Assembly (NCBI RefSeq): GCF_000224145.3
Contig: NC_020169.2
Span: 1,848,662 to 1,912,661, forward strand
Length of the DNA stretch: 64,000 bases
Origin: Ciona intestinalis
Taxonomy: Eukaryota; Chordata; Ascidiacea; Phlebobranchia; Cionidae
Direction of reading: 5' to 3'
Position 1 is the first letter of the stretch. Each line of letters begins with the position of its first letter. The notes below the pieces were generated by a model. It ran no database searches. It was not told where the DNA came from and was given only the letters and a program-made list of their open reading frames with translations. Shown one piece after another: positions 12,073-24,600 of this stretch. A program made the position numbers and the translations under genes.

Positions 12073-13268
12073 AATACTATTAACCGAATTATATCAATCC
12101 TTTAATTCCCGTTACGTCACCTGCATTCCAACACGACCTATATATACTAGAGATACCTCTAGTGTGTCGTGATTCCAACACGGAGACAGAGATATCTCTC
12201 GGAGGCCGTACGCACTTGATTTTAATGTAATGTAGATTACACCTCAGAACTAAACCACAGTTTCTGCGACTCTTTTCCTTTTTAGTTTTAACGAAAACTT
12301 TATTAAAACCTCTAATAACAAAAACTAAAAGGGAATATCGATCCAATATGGACACGTGTGGTACCGATACTTTAGTTTAGGTCATGGGGATTCCCCTAGA
12401 GCTAGATTGGAGTATTGTCATGGCGTATTTCCGCAAAAACCAAGTTCGTCGTTATCGAGAAACCATGTTGGTAATTGTCTCACGTTTCCAATCGTATAAC
12501 GTCACCCTATTAATCACACGTTGAAATACCTGTCGGCAAATAATTGTTGTTTGATTTATACAAATAAAGTAATAAACTTCATGCCAATGCTGTTGCAACA
12601 CCAGTTGCTGTTGCAACACAAAAGGAAAAATGAAATGAAAGTTTTAAAACGTATTGGTCGCTGAAACTCTGGTTAAGCTTTAAAACGTATCCTAAATTTA
12701 TTTTAATAACAAGTCTGTATAATTGGAATGCTATTGACGCATGGCGCCCTCGCCATGTATTGACGGAATTGAAAGAAACTGTTGGTAAATGCAAAGTTAT
12801 AGTGTAAATGTATTAAGAGGATTTCCGCGGGTATTCGGTTTACTGAGGTCCTGATTGATACCTTATTCGCTCTACCGAAATTAGGGTCCAGATATGGCAA
12901 AGGATAAGACAAGTTAAAGAAATAAAGCAAGTTATATTCATTCATTCACATTTAGAGTAAATGTTTTTTAATAGAGACGAAAAGTTGACTTTAGTTTACT
13001 GCAACTGCGTTGTTTAAAGATAGGCAGTATTTTAATGCGAAATAGATTGTTTGATTTACAGTGGTTAGAAATCGGCAAAATGTACCGGTACGTATTTACA
13101 ATACTATAGAAATATTAATTTTTTTTAAATGTATGAGACTTTGGAATATAGGATATATAATTGTATCATTCCCGATAAAGCGTAAATTTTTTTAACTTGT
13201 CATTTTATTTTGTTCCTAGCAGGTTGTGCCAAAGTTAGTATAGACCAAGTTGGGAACGGATTGTAAAA

Positions 13269-13318
13269 CCATAGTTTAATAAAGAAGTATTAAACTATGT
13301 TGTATTATTAAACTATGG
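13269..13318. repeat. Palindromic cluster of three ATTAAACTATG arms
   Basis: CCATAGTTTAATA at 13269 faces TATTAAACTATG at 13288, and a third direct copy TATTAAACTATGG follows at 13306. The first arm can pair with either of the other two with loops of 6 or 24 bases. It may be the ends of a small decayed inverted-repeat element. Confidence 0.8.
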
Positions 13319-13657
13319 TAAAACAACGAGTCTTGTTATCTATTTTCCCCGCGTGTATGACGTCATAGACGCCACCATTACCGAGCCCACCGCATGGCAT
13401 TTTATCATTGCTGGGTGCTGATTTTCGTCTGAATATTGCGATTTATTCAGAACCAAGCACTTCTGCGCGTAAAAATGGCTTTCTACTAATGTTATATCTT
13501 ATCACAATAATAAACCTTACATAAAGAATCCAATTTTATTGAACACTCAATCAATTAAAGAGTAAAAAAACAGAAAACATCAAGTATACTAACCAAAAAC
13601 ATAAAAGAACATGTTTAAAATATAAAAATACAAACAAAAACGCATAACATTAACATA

Positions 13658-14269
13658 GAGTAGGGTGGGGGAAGATGGGACACTTTGTCAGACATGAATT
13701 TTTTTTAATGTTCTTTTTACGGACCCCCATTTAATCATAATCAGGAAAATCAGGTTACAGAATTATTCGACAGTATTATCACGACTTTATAAAACGCCCA
13801 TCAAAGCTGATTACTCTTTTTAAATATTAAAAAAATATGTAAACTAGAAACAGTATACTTTGAACAGGTAAAAAAATGCGAAATAGTAAGGTGCTATTTT
13901 TTTATGCCCGCTAAATCGTAGTAAAGTCAATGATTTTTTTTAGTTTGCGTGTGCGAACGATTAAACTAGTTTCATAGCTTCATAAAACAACCTTGAATAT
14001 TTCGTACAGTTTGATTTTGTCTCATAAAACTAGTTTTAGTTTTGTAAAAAACACTAAGATATAAGCATGAAGAAAATAGGCAGGGGTCAATATGACTTTA
14101 ATTTAAGATAAAAACAACAACAAAATATCGGTTTAACGTTACGTTATATATATGAAGTTTACATGGCAAAGAAACTAGCACAGCCTGTTTAACTCGGTAG
14201 GTTAACTACAAGTTGCAGAATACTGATAATGTAAATATATTTCAATTCCCATCTTCCCCCACATTGTAG
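13658..14269. mobile_element. Long relative (about 610 bp) of the GGGGAAGATGGGACAC element
   Basis: The left terminus AGGGTGGGGGAAGATGGGAC matches the termini of the 200-bp elements, and the right terminus CCCATCTTCCCCCAC is its inverse. The interior is longer and different from the short copies, with no open frame longer than a few dozen codons. It could be a distinct subfamily, or two ends brought together with unrelated DNA between. Confidence 0.6.
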
Positions 14270-14628
14270 TTTTGTATGTTTTCATTGCCAAACTTTGGAA
14301 GATTTGCTTTTAATTTAGTAATTTATACCTCAGGGGGTTTTCAACTATAAGATACTGATATAATAAAATGATAATATTTTGAAAATATATTTGAAATTTG
14401 GTCATTTTCACTTGGTAATAATTCATAAGAAGTGGCTTGTGCCAAAAACAGAGTAGTAATACCCAAAAATAAAAACTTTATCAATAGTTATTATCAATTT
14501 TTTGTTATTACAAGTTCATATACATTTGTAGGATACAATATTTATCCATTGATGTTCGAACATTACCCATTGTCAATCAAACAATACCAATTGTTATGCA
14601 ATAATATATAGGTAACATGTAAAAACTA

Positions 14629-14954
14629 TAGCAGTAGGGCAAGATAAAGATTGTTTAGACTTAATTTTCAAAGCGTACAGTATTATTTTGTGTTATTTAC
14701 GTATATTCCCATTTATAAATACACTTATTAATCAAAATTAACAATGATTTTAAACTGTCCTATCTTATGCTGTGTGTTTTCGAATTTGTAAAATTTCACC
14801 TGTTGTGCGGATCGCTAAATAACTCCTCGTGTGTTTTATTATATTTTATTAAATTGTTGTCATTTAATAAAGGAATGATAGTACTAATTCGTGGTATTAC
14901 CTAAAACCCAGCATCTATTTTGATTTTGGTCCTATCTTCCCCCATTGTACTATA
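14629..14954. mobile_element. Second longer inverted-repeat relative (about 325 bp)
   Basis: Starts AGCAGTAGGGCAAGATAAAG, a diverged terminus, and ends CCTATCTTCCCCCATTGTACTATA. The interior does not match the common 200-bp form. The left end is only a partial match, so the span is less certain than for the short copies. Confidence 0.5.
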
Positions 14955-15120
14955 TACTAGTGTATCTAGCTGCAGTTTTGCATGCAAATAGCCGTGATTT
15001 TACTTTTTGGCTTACAAACTTAACACGTATACCTGGCAACGAAAATTAAGGTATCTTTGTAAAATTTGCCTAATATCGAAGTGACATTAAAACTTTATTT
15101 GAATTTAAAACTTTATCTTA

Positions 15121-17196
15121 CGATTCCTTCAGGATGAAACTTTGCTATTCCTTCCAAGAATTGATCAAGTGCATGGTTGGTGTAACATACCACCAGAATC
15201 GGATGTTTTTCTAACTGACTAAAAAAAATTTAACCATATGCATCGCTTTCAATCATCAAACAAATCATATGTACCTAGAATTGCAATTGGCAAGAAACAA
15301 CTGCATCATTTTAAGCCCAACATAAGTCTTTCCAGTTCCAGGAGGGCCTTGTATCAATGCTTTTTCTTTTGTAATGGCAGTTTGCAAGGCAAATTTCTGT
15401 GACTCGTCCAAGTGCAACTCGTCAGCAGTTGGCCATTGAGATAGATCGGGGACATTAATAAAATGTGGTTCACCTATCAATAATATTATAATGAATTGAT
15501 GAAACAAGACAAAAGGTTTGTAAAATTAGCCAGCATGATAATTTACCAAGTAAAGGTTGAAATGTGTATGCAAAATAAGGGTTGCGCAAATACAAAGGGG
15601 TATGTATTTCCTTTGAGCACAATATATTCTTCTAGAGGGAGATGGTCAATCTCTGTCAAACAAAAATTCTTAAATATAAAAGAAACATCTCCTTTAACCA
15701 GAAAAGATGTAAAATCACTAAAATAGCTGGGTTACCTTGTAAATCTGCAAGAACATAGCGGTATGACTTCAGAAAGGCATCTGTTTCAATGAGAGTATAA
15801 TTCAATGATGTGTCCACATGCTGAGTATCTTCTTTTTCTGCTAACAATTCCATAATTTGTTTAAACTACTTTAAACATAAGTAGATGGTCGATATAACTT
15901 TGAATGACACATTAACATTTCAAAACTTTCTTGTGATAAAAAAGTGGTAGTAAAAAGTATACCGTTCCTACTTTTCTTATCGAAGACAAAAACCTTTATC
16001 ATTTATATCGCCTTAACATTAAAGCAGTTTCTTTCTTTCTAGAGATCAAGCATGCATGATAAGTTTAAAGTTTAAAGAATAAAATGTAAAATAACCCTAC
16101 ATATACCTATCATAAGGAACACCAATGCGGTTTTTCCTTAAAAATGGTTTTTCTGTCTTTATAATATCATCGAGGGTGGGTAAGACAGAAGTAGATCTGA
16201 AGTTATCTAGTGGTAGTCTTTCTTCAGAGTTGTTATTTCTTTCAATACGATCTTCCATAAACTTCCTAAATAAGGTAAAGAACAATTTTAACTTGACGAT
16301 ATTTTTTATTAGTTTTTGTTGGTGTGCTTGTTACCTAACTGCTTCATCTTTACGTATTTTCACTTCTTCCAGTCGTTCACTAATATTTTCCAGGTGTCCA
16401 ATATCCATTGTGTCAACTACTCTTTCAACCACAATAGTTAACATCGATACCTGCAAACATGTTTCATAATATTTTATCTTTGTCGAAAAATCATTGCTTT
16501 CATGACAGGAAGTCTGTAGCTGCGCGTTGACCTTATTGCTTATATTGACGACATTATCACGTTAAACAGCCATCTAGTAAACAGGTTTATATTTATTTAC
16601 CTCATTAACCGATGCATTTGGTACTAAGTCAAGACACTTTGACATTAGGTGCAAGCAACATGATACTTGTCTGGCTGCTTTAGTAGAATCCGTCATACTG
16701 TAACATATTGTTTTTTGAAATAATCAAAAAACACATTTAGAAAGCCAGCATATCCTTTATGTCAGTTCTGGTTATATACTATTTGGTTTAAGAATTTTGA
16801 TAATAACATTTAGCACCGTTTTCATATTAACAAAAGCAGTTTTTGAATTCATTTTAATTTAACTGCTTGAATAGAAGCATAACCCCATTGATTTTTCTAC
16901 CTTACTATCAAATTTTCACTGATCAATCCACAAATTTTATTGCAAAAACCACTGTTAATAACTGCCATTATAACTTCCAGTAGAACATCACATGCTCCAT
17001 CTGCTTGAGCAATCTTTCCACAAGCATAAAGCATCAATTCTTTTAAACCTGTGTATAAAATAAGAACACAATTTTCAACCGACTCTTTTAAATGTAAAAA
17101 AATCTTTAAACACCAACAAAACAGGGACAATTGTATCAGCAAATGTTGATTAAGATATAGATACCTGTATTCATATCCTGTTTTAGCCAATCCTTA
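15121..17196 (-). pseudogene. Partial, frame-broken tandem copy of the ZNFX1-like gene
   Basis: Exons homologous to the main gene, in transcript order: end of an exon at 17196-17165 (cut by the gap), 17048-16901 (148 bp, as in the parent), 16697-16601 (97 bp, same), 16450-16335 (116 bp, same), 16265-16107 (159 against 162), then about 15848-15737, 15652-15547 (106 against 111), 15473-15275 (199 against 202, Walker A intact), and 15215-15121. The parental exons 8074-7249 (four exons, 434 bp) are absent, which breaks phase, and the 106-bp exon has a net 5-bp loss that shifts the frame midway. Homology stops abruptly after the [14 protein letters not shown] exon, followed at once by a TAA, so most of the helicase and all zinc fingers are missing. 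Inferred non-functional as a helicase; a truncated transcript cannot be excluded. Confidence 0.82.
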
Positions 17197-17246
17197 NNNN
17201 NNNNNNNNNNNNNNNNNNNNNNNNNNNNNNNNNNNNNNNNNNNNNN
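17197..17246. other. Assembly gap (50 N)
   Basis: The gap lies at the 5' end of the partial ZNFX1 copy and hides whether further upstream exons exist. Confidence 1.
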
Positions 17247-17436
17247 ACGTTATCGGGAAACCGTGATAATAATCAGGCCACGTTGGCATGTTTTCCGGGA
17301 AATGAAACTCATCACCCAGCATTGGAAGCGCAAAATAATATTGGTTACTGACTACTACATTTAAAGCTGTATAGTGGGCTATATAATAAATATACACCCT
17401 AGAACAAAGTCTTACTAAAGTATACAGCACTATATT

Positions 17437-17635
17437 TAGTAGGGTGGGGGAAGATAGAAGGATACCTTTTTACTCTATTTTTTCGTCCCATTTGGTAGTA
17501 AACAAAGAACATTCGAAGAATTATAAAACCGTATTCTCACGATTCCCATAGATATAGACCATTGTTAATTGTTTAAAAACGATCAGGATATTTAGATAAT
17601 ATGTGCTAAAGTTGTCCCGTCTCCCCCCACCCTGT
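17437..17635 (+). mobile_element. MITE-like element with GGGGAAGAT ends
   Basis: About 199 bp. Ends AGGGTGGGGGAAGAT and CTCCCCCCACCCT; interior carries TTTCGTCCCATTTGGTAG and GACCATTGTTAATTG, shared with the other plus-oriented copies. Confidence 0.88.
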
Positions 17636-17812
17636 AAAACCGAAGGTGAAAATAAGGGCGGATAATTGTGGGCGCGTGTTGCTTCCAAGACGATTAAAGG
17701 CAATTACTCCAACCCAATTATCTCCTATAGTTTGTGTAAAACGTAGGCCATGCAATAAAAAAAATAACATAAACTGCGTGAAAAAATGTAAGCGACACGA
17801 AACGTATAAAAC

Positions 17813-17838
17813 CATAGAATACTGAACAGTATTCTATG
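17813..17838. repeat. Perfect 12-bp inverted repeat with 2-bp spacer
   Basis: CATAGAATACTG and CAGTATTCTATG are separated by AA. The pair is flanked on both sides by AAAC-containing sequence. It could fold as a tight hairpin or extrude as a cruciform; no associated gene is evident. Confidence 0.9.
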
Positions 17839-18248
17839 ATAAAACAGAATTGCAATGTTAATACGACTGTCGCTGCCCTGCCCTGCCACGCGACTAGAAA
17901 ACAAGTTACACATTTTTCATTTAATCAACACCCGTGTTATCACCCTTGTCGTTGCCCCGCGGTGCAAGCATAAATAAGTTACCGTTATTCGTTCATTTAA
18001 AAATACTCTGTGTGTTAATAACATGTTGAACTTCCGCTTATCTATTTTAATAAAATTTCCTGTCGGCGCCAAGGCAACAATGAACGCTTTTTATTGGCGG
18101 CAATCAAATCAGATTAATAATTAGTTTGCAAATACACGATATAATTGTGCTGGACCGCTGGAGTATGTGCTGATATTGGAGAATCAGAAAGTCTGAGGTA
18201 AAGACGTAGCGGTATTAATAAAGCTTTATTGAGGAAAATATATTTTCT

Positions 18249-18540
18249 GGCGCCGTAGCACAGATAGCGCGCATGTCTTTAACTCAGAGGTTATGGATTC
18301 AAGGTTCGGCTCCGGCTCTCCGCTACCACTGGGCGTATGTGTCAATGGAAAACATACTTAACGGCAATTGCTTCAAACAAGTGTTCGCTAATGGGTTGTC
18401 TAAATTGTCAGCCATACATAAAAAAATAATCAGCTACTAAGTAACATACATGGTAACTCGTATAAGCTGGCACGAGGTGTATGAAACAGAACACCCGTGT
18501 TATAACGACTGTCGTTTTTCGGCCATGTGAGGATAAAGCA
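18249..18540 (+). mobile_element. tRNA-derived SINE, nearly full length
   Basis: Starts GGCGCCGTAGCACAGATAGCGC (A-box region), then B-box-like GGATTCAAGGTT, core GTATGTGTC, tail GGCACGAGGTGTATGAAAC, AACACCCGTG and GTGAGGATAA. At about 290 bp it is the best full-length copy in the window. It ends just upstream of the F-box gene and may lie in its promoter or leader. Confidence 0.88.
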
Positions 18541-18659
18541 AGTTACTTTAATATCCTGCATCTATTCATATTTATTTACAATAAATGTTACAAAATGTAT
18601 TTATAAAACAACGTGTGTTTATGTACACATTAGCATTGCGTCATAATTATATTATACAG

Positions 18660-21600
18660 ATGACAACTTCACAAAGTTCAAGTTACTTTGTCAGCCTTCC
18701 ACTGTCAAGTTTGGGTCATGCATCTGGTGATTGCATTGGTTTTGCAAATGCAATTAAACATCACCCTTTGCAAAAGTATGAAGGGGAAGAATCAAAGCAA
18801 AAAATCAAAGTCATAACTCATGCTGTTGTTGAGTGGTTTTTAAGCTGGGAGCCATGGCAGTGGAGAATTCTCTTCTCTGGTTTGGTAAACAGATTTGAAA
18901 AGTCGCAGCTTCAGAGTTTGAGCATCGCTGTTGAGTCAGTTTTCCATCGAGACTTTCTCGCTGATCTACAGGACGAGTACCCTATGCGGAAAGTCAGAGC
19001 TCGACGCAATTCTCCTACCATGCAGCAAGAGTCTATGGAATGCACAGAGAGCAACAATGTTGAAATGGGAGAAGTTTCAGAGCTTACATTTCGAACTGAC
19101 AGTAATGCTTTTATTTCAAAAAACTTGAGTGACTCGAATGGTAGACCAAGTTATGTCAGTGATTCTAGAATCACTAGATACTCAAGCACTCTAAGTGAGG
19201 TAAAAAGGCTGCAGTTAAGTGAGCATGAAGAAGTCCCACGGTCCACATCAAGCTCAAGGAACCTATCACCTATTGAAGAAAGCAGTGCAAGCCTTGGACC
19301 TAGGCCATCACCCCACAATGAGAAAACACCATTCCTATCTCTCACCCCACAGTTTTCCAACTTCATCAGTGCAGCAAGAATAGGCACAACAGCATCAACA
19401 AGCTCTGCTCAGTCAGTGGCTCCTAGTCTTTCACCTATAGAAGAAACAAGCCCAGAAAACAGCTCCAAAGGTGCTTCTCCTGCAACAGCCTTAAATGCCA
19501 CACAAAACAAGTTCAATCAAAATAGCCAAACAAAAAGTACACTACAGGCTGCCCCTCAAAAGTCCAAACTTGGCAAAAATACGAAGAAAACTCTCTCAGG
19601 GTTAGTATATTAATAATTTATTATACTCTCATCATTATGTAATTGTATTTTTACCATAATAGCATTATATTATCATCATAACATTTCTTTTTAAATGTTA
19701 TTATTGTCATTTTAAAGGCTGTTCATTTTTTAGAGTTATTATTATCATTATTTATTCTTTTTTGAATTTTTTTGTCATTAATAAGATTAAATTTATTTTT
19801 ATTTTAATTTCCCCATTTTTTCATGACACTGGCAGTGATCTTGAACCAGTCCGGGCAGACTCTGCTGCCTCCAAGTGGACAATGGGTCCTCCTGAAGATG
19901 AAGAGATCTCTGGCTTCCACACCAACTTTACTGAGATGAGTGTAAAAATGAAAGATTTCTTCCCAGCAGAAAACCAGAAAGTTCTAGGCAAACCAGTAGC
20001 TTCAAGAAGTCAGATTGGAAGTGCATTCATGCAGAGGTAATGTACGCTGCTACATTTAATTCGGATTTTATGTTAAATCTCTATTCTGTACAGTCAAACA
20101 AAATATAATGTGCTGTCACATGTAATTGTTCAGCTTTTACTTATTTTACCTATAGTTTAGTTCATATCTGGTTTAGTTATAAAAAAATCAAACGAAAATC
20201 TTGGTTTATTATGCACAATTCTGCCCAAATTTAATTGTCTTTTTTCCTGTTATATCTCTTCGTAAATGACAATTTTAATTAATATTATGGTAAATAAAAT
20301 TAGGATTCTGTTTATATGCGTGGGGTGCTAAGAACCAACAATTTTAGGCCAGCGTTGGCTCAGTACTCTAAAACTAGTATTAAATGCTTCTTTCACTATT
20401 CAGAAATCTCTTTTATATTTCACTTAATATCTGTTCTAAATTTGCTTCTTTAAACCTTTCCAAAGGTTTGACGTCTGTAGAAACAAGATACCCGGTCCTA
20501 CAGCAAAACAACTTTACAAGAACAGCAAATTCTGGTCAACAGAAAAGATCACCGTGGAAGCAAAACCTCAAAGACTAAAAGAGGATTTCGGAAAACAGCT
20601 TCAAAAAATTTGGAATGTATGTGTATAAAATTACTATAGTTTTATGCCTAAAATAACTGAAAAAAAAACTTTTTGGCATATGTCCCATAGCATTGGTGGG
20701 ATAGAATAAAATTGCCTGAATAGTTTGAATAAAAAGATGTACTTTTTACTCTTACGAATTATTAAAGAAACCATATGCTTGTTTCAGAAAAGGAATACTT
20801 CTTGTTTCTGAATAGTCTATTTTAAAAAAGATTTGTATCTCCAGTGGTTAGAGTCATGGCGTGACCACCAGATTGTACAGTTGCTTCTCAAACTTTTGGC
20901 ACATTCTGATGGAGAAACTGTAAAGTATGTGGCGCACTGCATCAAGCTAAATGCAAAAAATGGTATGTTTACTTACTTAATGGGAAATTTAACTTACATG
21001 TGAAATAAAACAGCATCTTTTTCCTTATGTTTTATTTAAAGGTATAAGTGGCGCCATTTGCACAAGTTAAACTTTAATTTATTGTATGCCCAGAGAACTT
21101 TAATGTCCACTATAATATACCACGAAATATGATTCTTTTACCCAAAGAAGGTAATACATCTCCATTGTGTAAGGACATTAAAGTTTTAATAGTTTTCCAA
21201 AGTTTAAACACTTACATTACGTTTGCAGTTTCCTCTACTGAAAGTACAGCGTCCTTACTACCAGATAACTATTGGTTGTCTGTATTTGACCACCTATCTT
21301 CAGTTGACATAGCTCACTGTGGAGAAGTATGTAGATGGTGGTACTGCCTTGCACAAACTGATTGGTTATGGAAGAACAAATGCAAAGAAATAGGTAGATA
21401 CTATTAAAATGAAGTTACCATAATACTAGATTAGTTGTTTAAAATTGCAAAACTGTTGGGAAATTTCAATTTTAAATATTTTAATTTTTAATATTTTAGT
21501 TTTAAATGTTTTAATTTTAAATATTTTTATAAAGCGCGCCAATCACTGTGCCACGGCGCAGGACACAAATCACACAATAAATAAAAAATTACCAGAAACT

Positions 21601-24600
21601 TTATATTTACACTAAAAAACTTTCTTCACCATGATGTAGGAGATGAGTATGGTGTTGAAAACTTCCTACAGCTGATGGAAGAGACAGCACATGAACACGA
21701 AACTTTAGACTGGAAACAAGCATACATTGAACTGCATGAACGCATGAAAAGAAATGCGTCAAAATTTTCTGACTTGCGCTCAAGTAGCAAAGCTTCTGCT
21801 TTCTCAGATGGTAATCAGTGCCCATGTTCTAATTATGTTTTTAAAATTTTACTGCAGAAATTATGGGTTAAACTATTACTGAATAGAATGATTTAAAATT
21901 TAATGCATATTGTGCCCAATATTCTATTTTACTATAATATTGAGTCATTGACCTATAATAGGGAACGGTAACATTTTCTTATTAGTCAAAAGTGAAACTA
22001 AGAAAAATATAACCATTTAAAAGATAAAATGATATTTAACTTAAGTTCNNNNNNNNNNNNNNNNNNNNNNNNNNNNNNNNNNNNNNNNNNNNNNNNNNTT
22101 TTTTATCTGAAACACCATTGTTACCTAGATTTAGGACGACCCCTCCAATGTGCGTTCCTGCTTATAGCCTATATACACTGTTTTACTGTACTGTTATATG
22201 CTAAACTTAACAAACTAACAAACAACACATTTTTCAGTTCAGCGTCAAGTTGGAGCAACAACCAGTCAAATTAGACAAGTAGCTATAGGTTAGTTTTCTC
22301 AAAAGTAATGATTAAATGAATGGAACTTATTTATTGGTGGGGCAACAATAGTCGCAACCCTAACTTAATAGTCTTACCTTGATTATTTGTACCCAAAGCA
22401 CAATTTTGGTATTTTTATCATACCTTGAAAAGGCACTTTTGCTATCCTAGATAATCAATTTTTTAACCATTGTATCTGTTTTAAAAAAACATCCCACACA
22501 ATTACCTGTATTTTTAGGTTCAGTTCAATCAACATCAGCAACCACATTTAAACAAGAAGAAGAGGTTGTTACCGTGGCAGAAGTACCAGTAGATGTCACC
22601 GTGGCAGAAGTACCGGTAGGTGTCACCAAGACGGAAGCACCAGTAGATGTCACTGTGACAGAAGAACTCGTGGCCTCCCCTTTAAAGTCACAAGAAACAA
22701 CTTCTCCAGATAAAACTCAAAGTGCTGGTGGATTCCTTTCCATGTGGAAAAATATAACAGAAGGTGTTTTTTATTATCTTATCTGTGTGTGGTCTTATAC
22801 TTATAGTGTAGCTGTAGCACCCTGAGGAAACATTACTTATTTATCCTTTGCTAATCGGCAGCTTTATACATTATAACCTGGTTATTTTGTTTCATAGCCC
22901 TTGGACCTGGTTATGGTTTACCAAACTAGCCACCATTGCTATTTTCTGTATTTTCGTTTAAAATATTTCCAAATCCTCGCTACTGTAATCAAAGATACAA
23001 ATAAAGGTATTAAGTTTGTCACTTTGTAGGACTGTAGGTGAGTGTTTTAGGCTTTTTTGATGACAATTTAAACAGTTATAAATTGAAGAAGTTATTTATT
23101 ACTCTTTAAAACACACTCTCACAGTGGGGACAGTATCATACTTTCAACTTTGTGTCTTTTAGTGTAGATACAAGTGCTCTTACCACAATGCCAAACAATA
23201 CATCAAAGTTTGGACTGTCATATTCATTTAATAACTGAAATATATTACCAATGCAGTTAAAATATTCCAACAAAATATTACAGTTAATTGCTAATAACTT
23301 TATATAAAATAATTTTATTAGATTTAAAAGAAGGAGACATGGAATCAATCTCAAAACGAAGCGATCGTTGTTACGGGGTTCCAATATTAAACCAACTTGT
23401 CACTGAAAATGAAATTGAGGATTTTGCGCGGCGTGGAGAGCTTTTTGCTGTTGATCATAGAATAAAAGGACCCACCACTGGTACAGGAAAGTAAGATGAA
23501 AAAAATAAAATATTAAAATTTATATATTTGCAGTTGCTGTCAGGCATATGGCAATCTTAACAGATCTTTAGGTATTTTTAATAAAAATAAGTAAAAATTG
23601 CCAAAATAAGTTATGCTTACAAAAAATTGTTGAGTCTGTAAAATTTGGCAGATAATCTCTTTCAGATATATATAAAACTTTGTATAGCTTAACGCTTTTA
23701 TTTAACTTCTGACAATACTAAACCTATCAATAAATTTGGAAATAATGAATGAAGGTAACTTATTAACAAGTTTTTTGTTTCATACACATCATGCCCGCTT
23801 ACGAGTTACTAAGTTTTAACTTTGTGGGTGTATTATTTTTTAGATTTTTTTTGTATGGCTTGAATGAATGTAACTTACTTAACGACAGTCGTTAAAAAAC
23901 GACAGTCGTTAAACACGGGTGTTCAGTTTCTTACACCTCGTGCCAGCTTGACCAGTTATCCCTATCTAACTTGTGGGTGAACAGTTTTTTTTTGGCTTTA
24001 TGGCTTACAATTTGGACAACCATTAGTGACCAGTTACGACTAGGTTAAGGCAATTGCTGTTATGTGTCTTGCACAAGACACATACTCCCACAATGATAGC
24101 AACAAAAACAACACAATCTGAATGGCGTTTTTTATATATTCTTTGTAGATTTTGGTTGGTCAATAACATTGTGAAACCTGTGGAAAAAGTGCAATCGTTG
24201 GAGGTAAGACCAAATCTATTAATATTTTCATTGGTATATCATGTTTTCATATGAACCAGGGTCACAATGCTCCTGTTATGACGATCATGTGTCATGGGAA
24301 GAGGATATTTAGTGGAGGAATGGATCAGAAAATCCGGATGTGGGCACTCACGGGCGAGAGCTTTGGAAAGATTAATAAGCCTTTAAAAGGTCGGTTTTAT
24401 CATTTGTATATATTAGGGTGGAGGAAGATGCGGCACTTTTTCATTCTATTTTCTCCTTTCATTTGTTAACAAAAAACATTTAAAGAATTATAAAACCGTA
24501 TCATCACGACTCCGATAGACCGTTTTTAACTGTTTAAAACATGATCAAGATACTTGGGTACTATGTGCTAAAGGCGTCCTATCTTTCCCCAAGACTTGTA

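Larger units (their letters stand above)
10614..15120. other. Non-coding interval between the two ZNFX1 copies
   Basis: AT-rich DNA with no credible exon. The part just above 10613 should hold the promoter and 5' leader of the ZNFX1-like gene, but no TATA box or other core element can be named. It contains a SINE (about 11832-12072), a three-arm palindromic cluster at 13269-13318, a repeated TGCTGTTGCAACAC motif near 12590-12618, and two long inverted-repeat elements (13658-14269 and 14629-14954). Confidence 0.7.
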
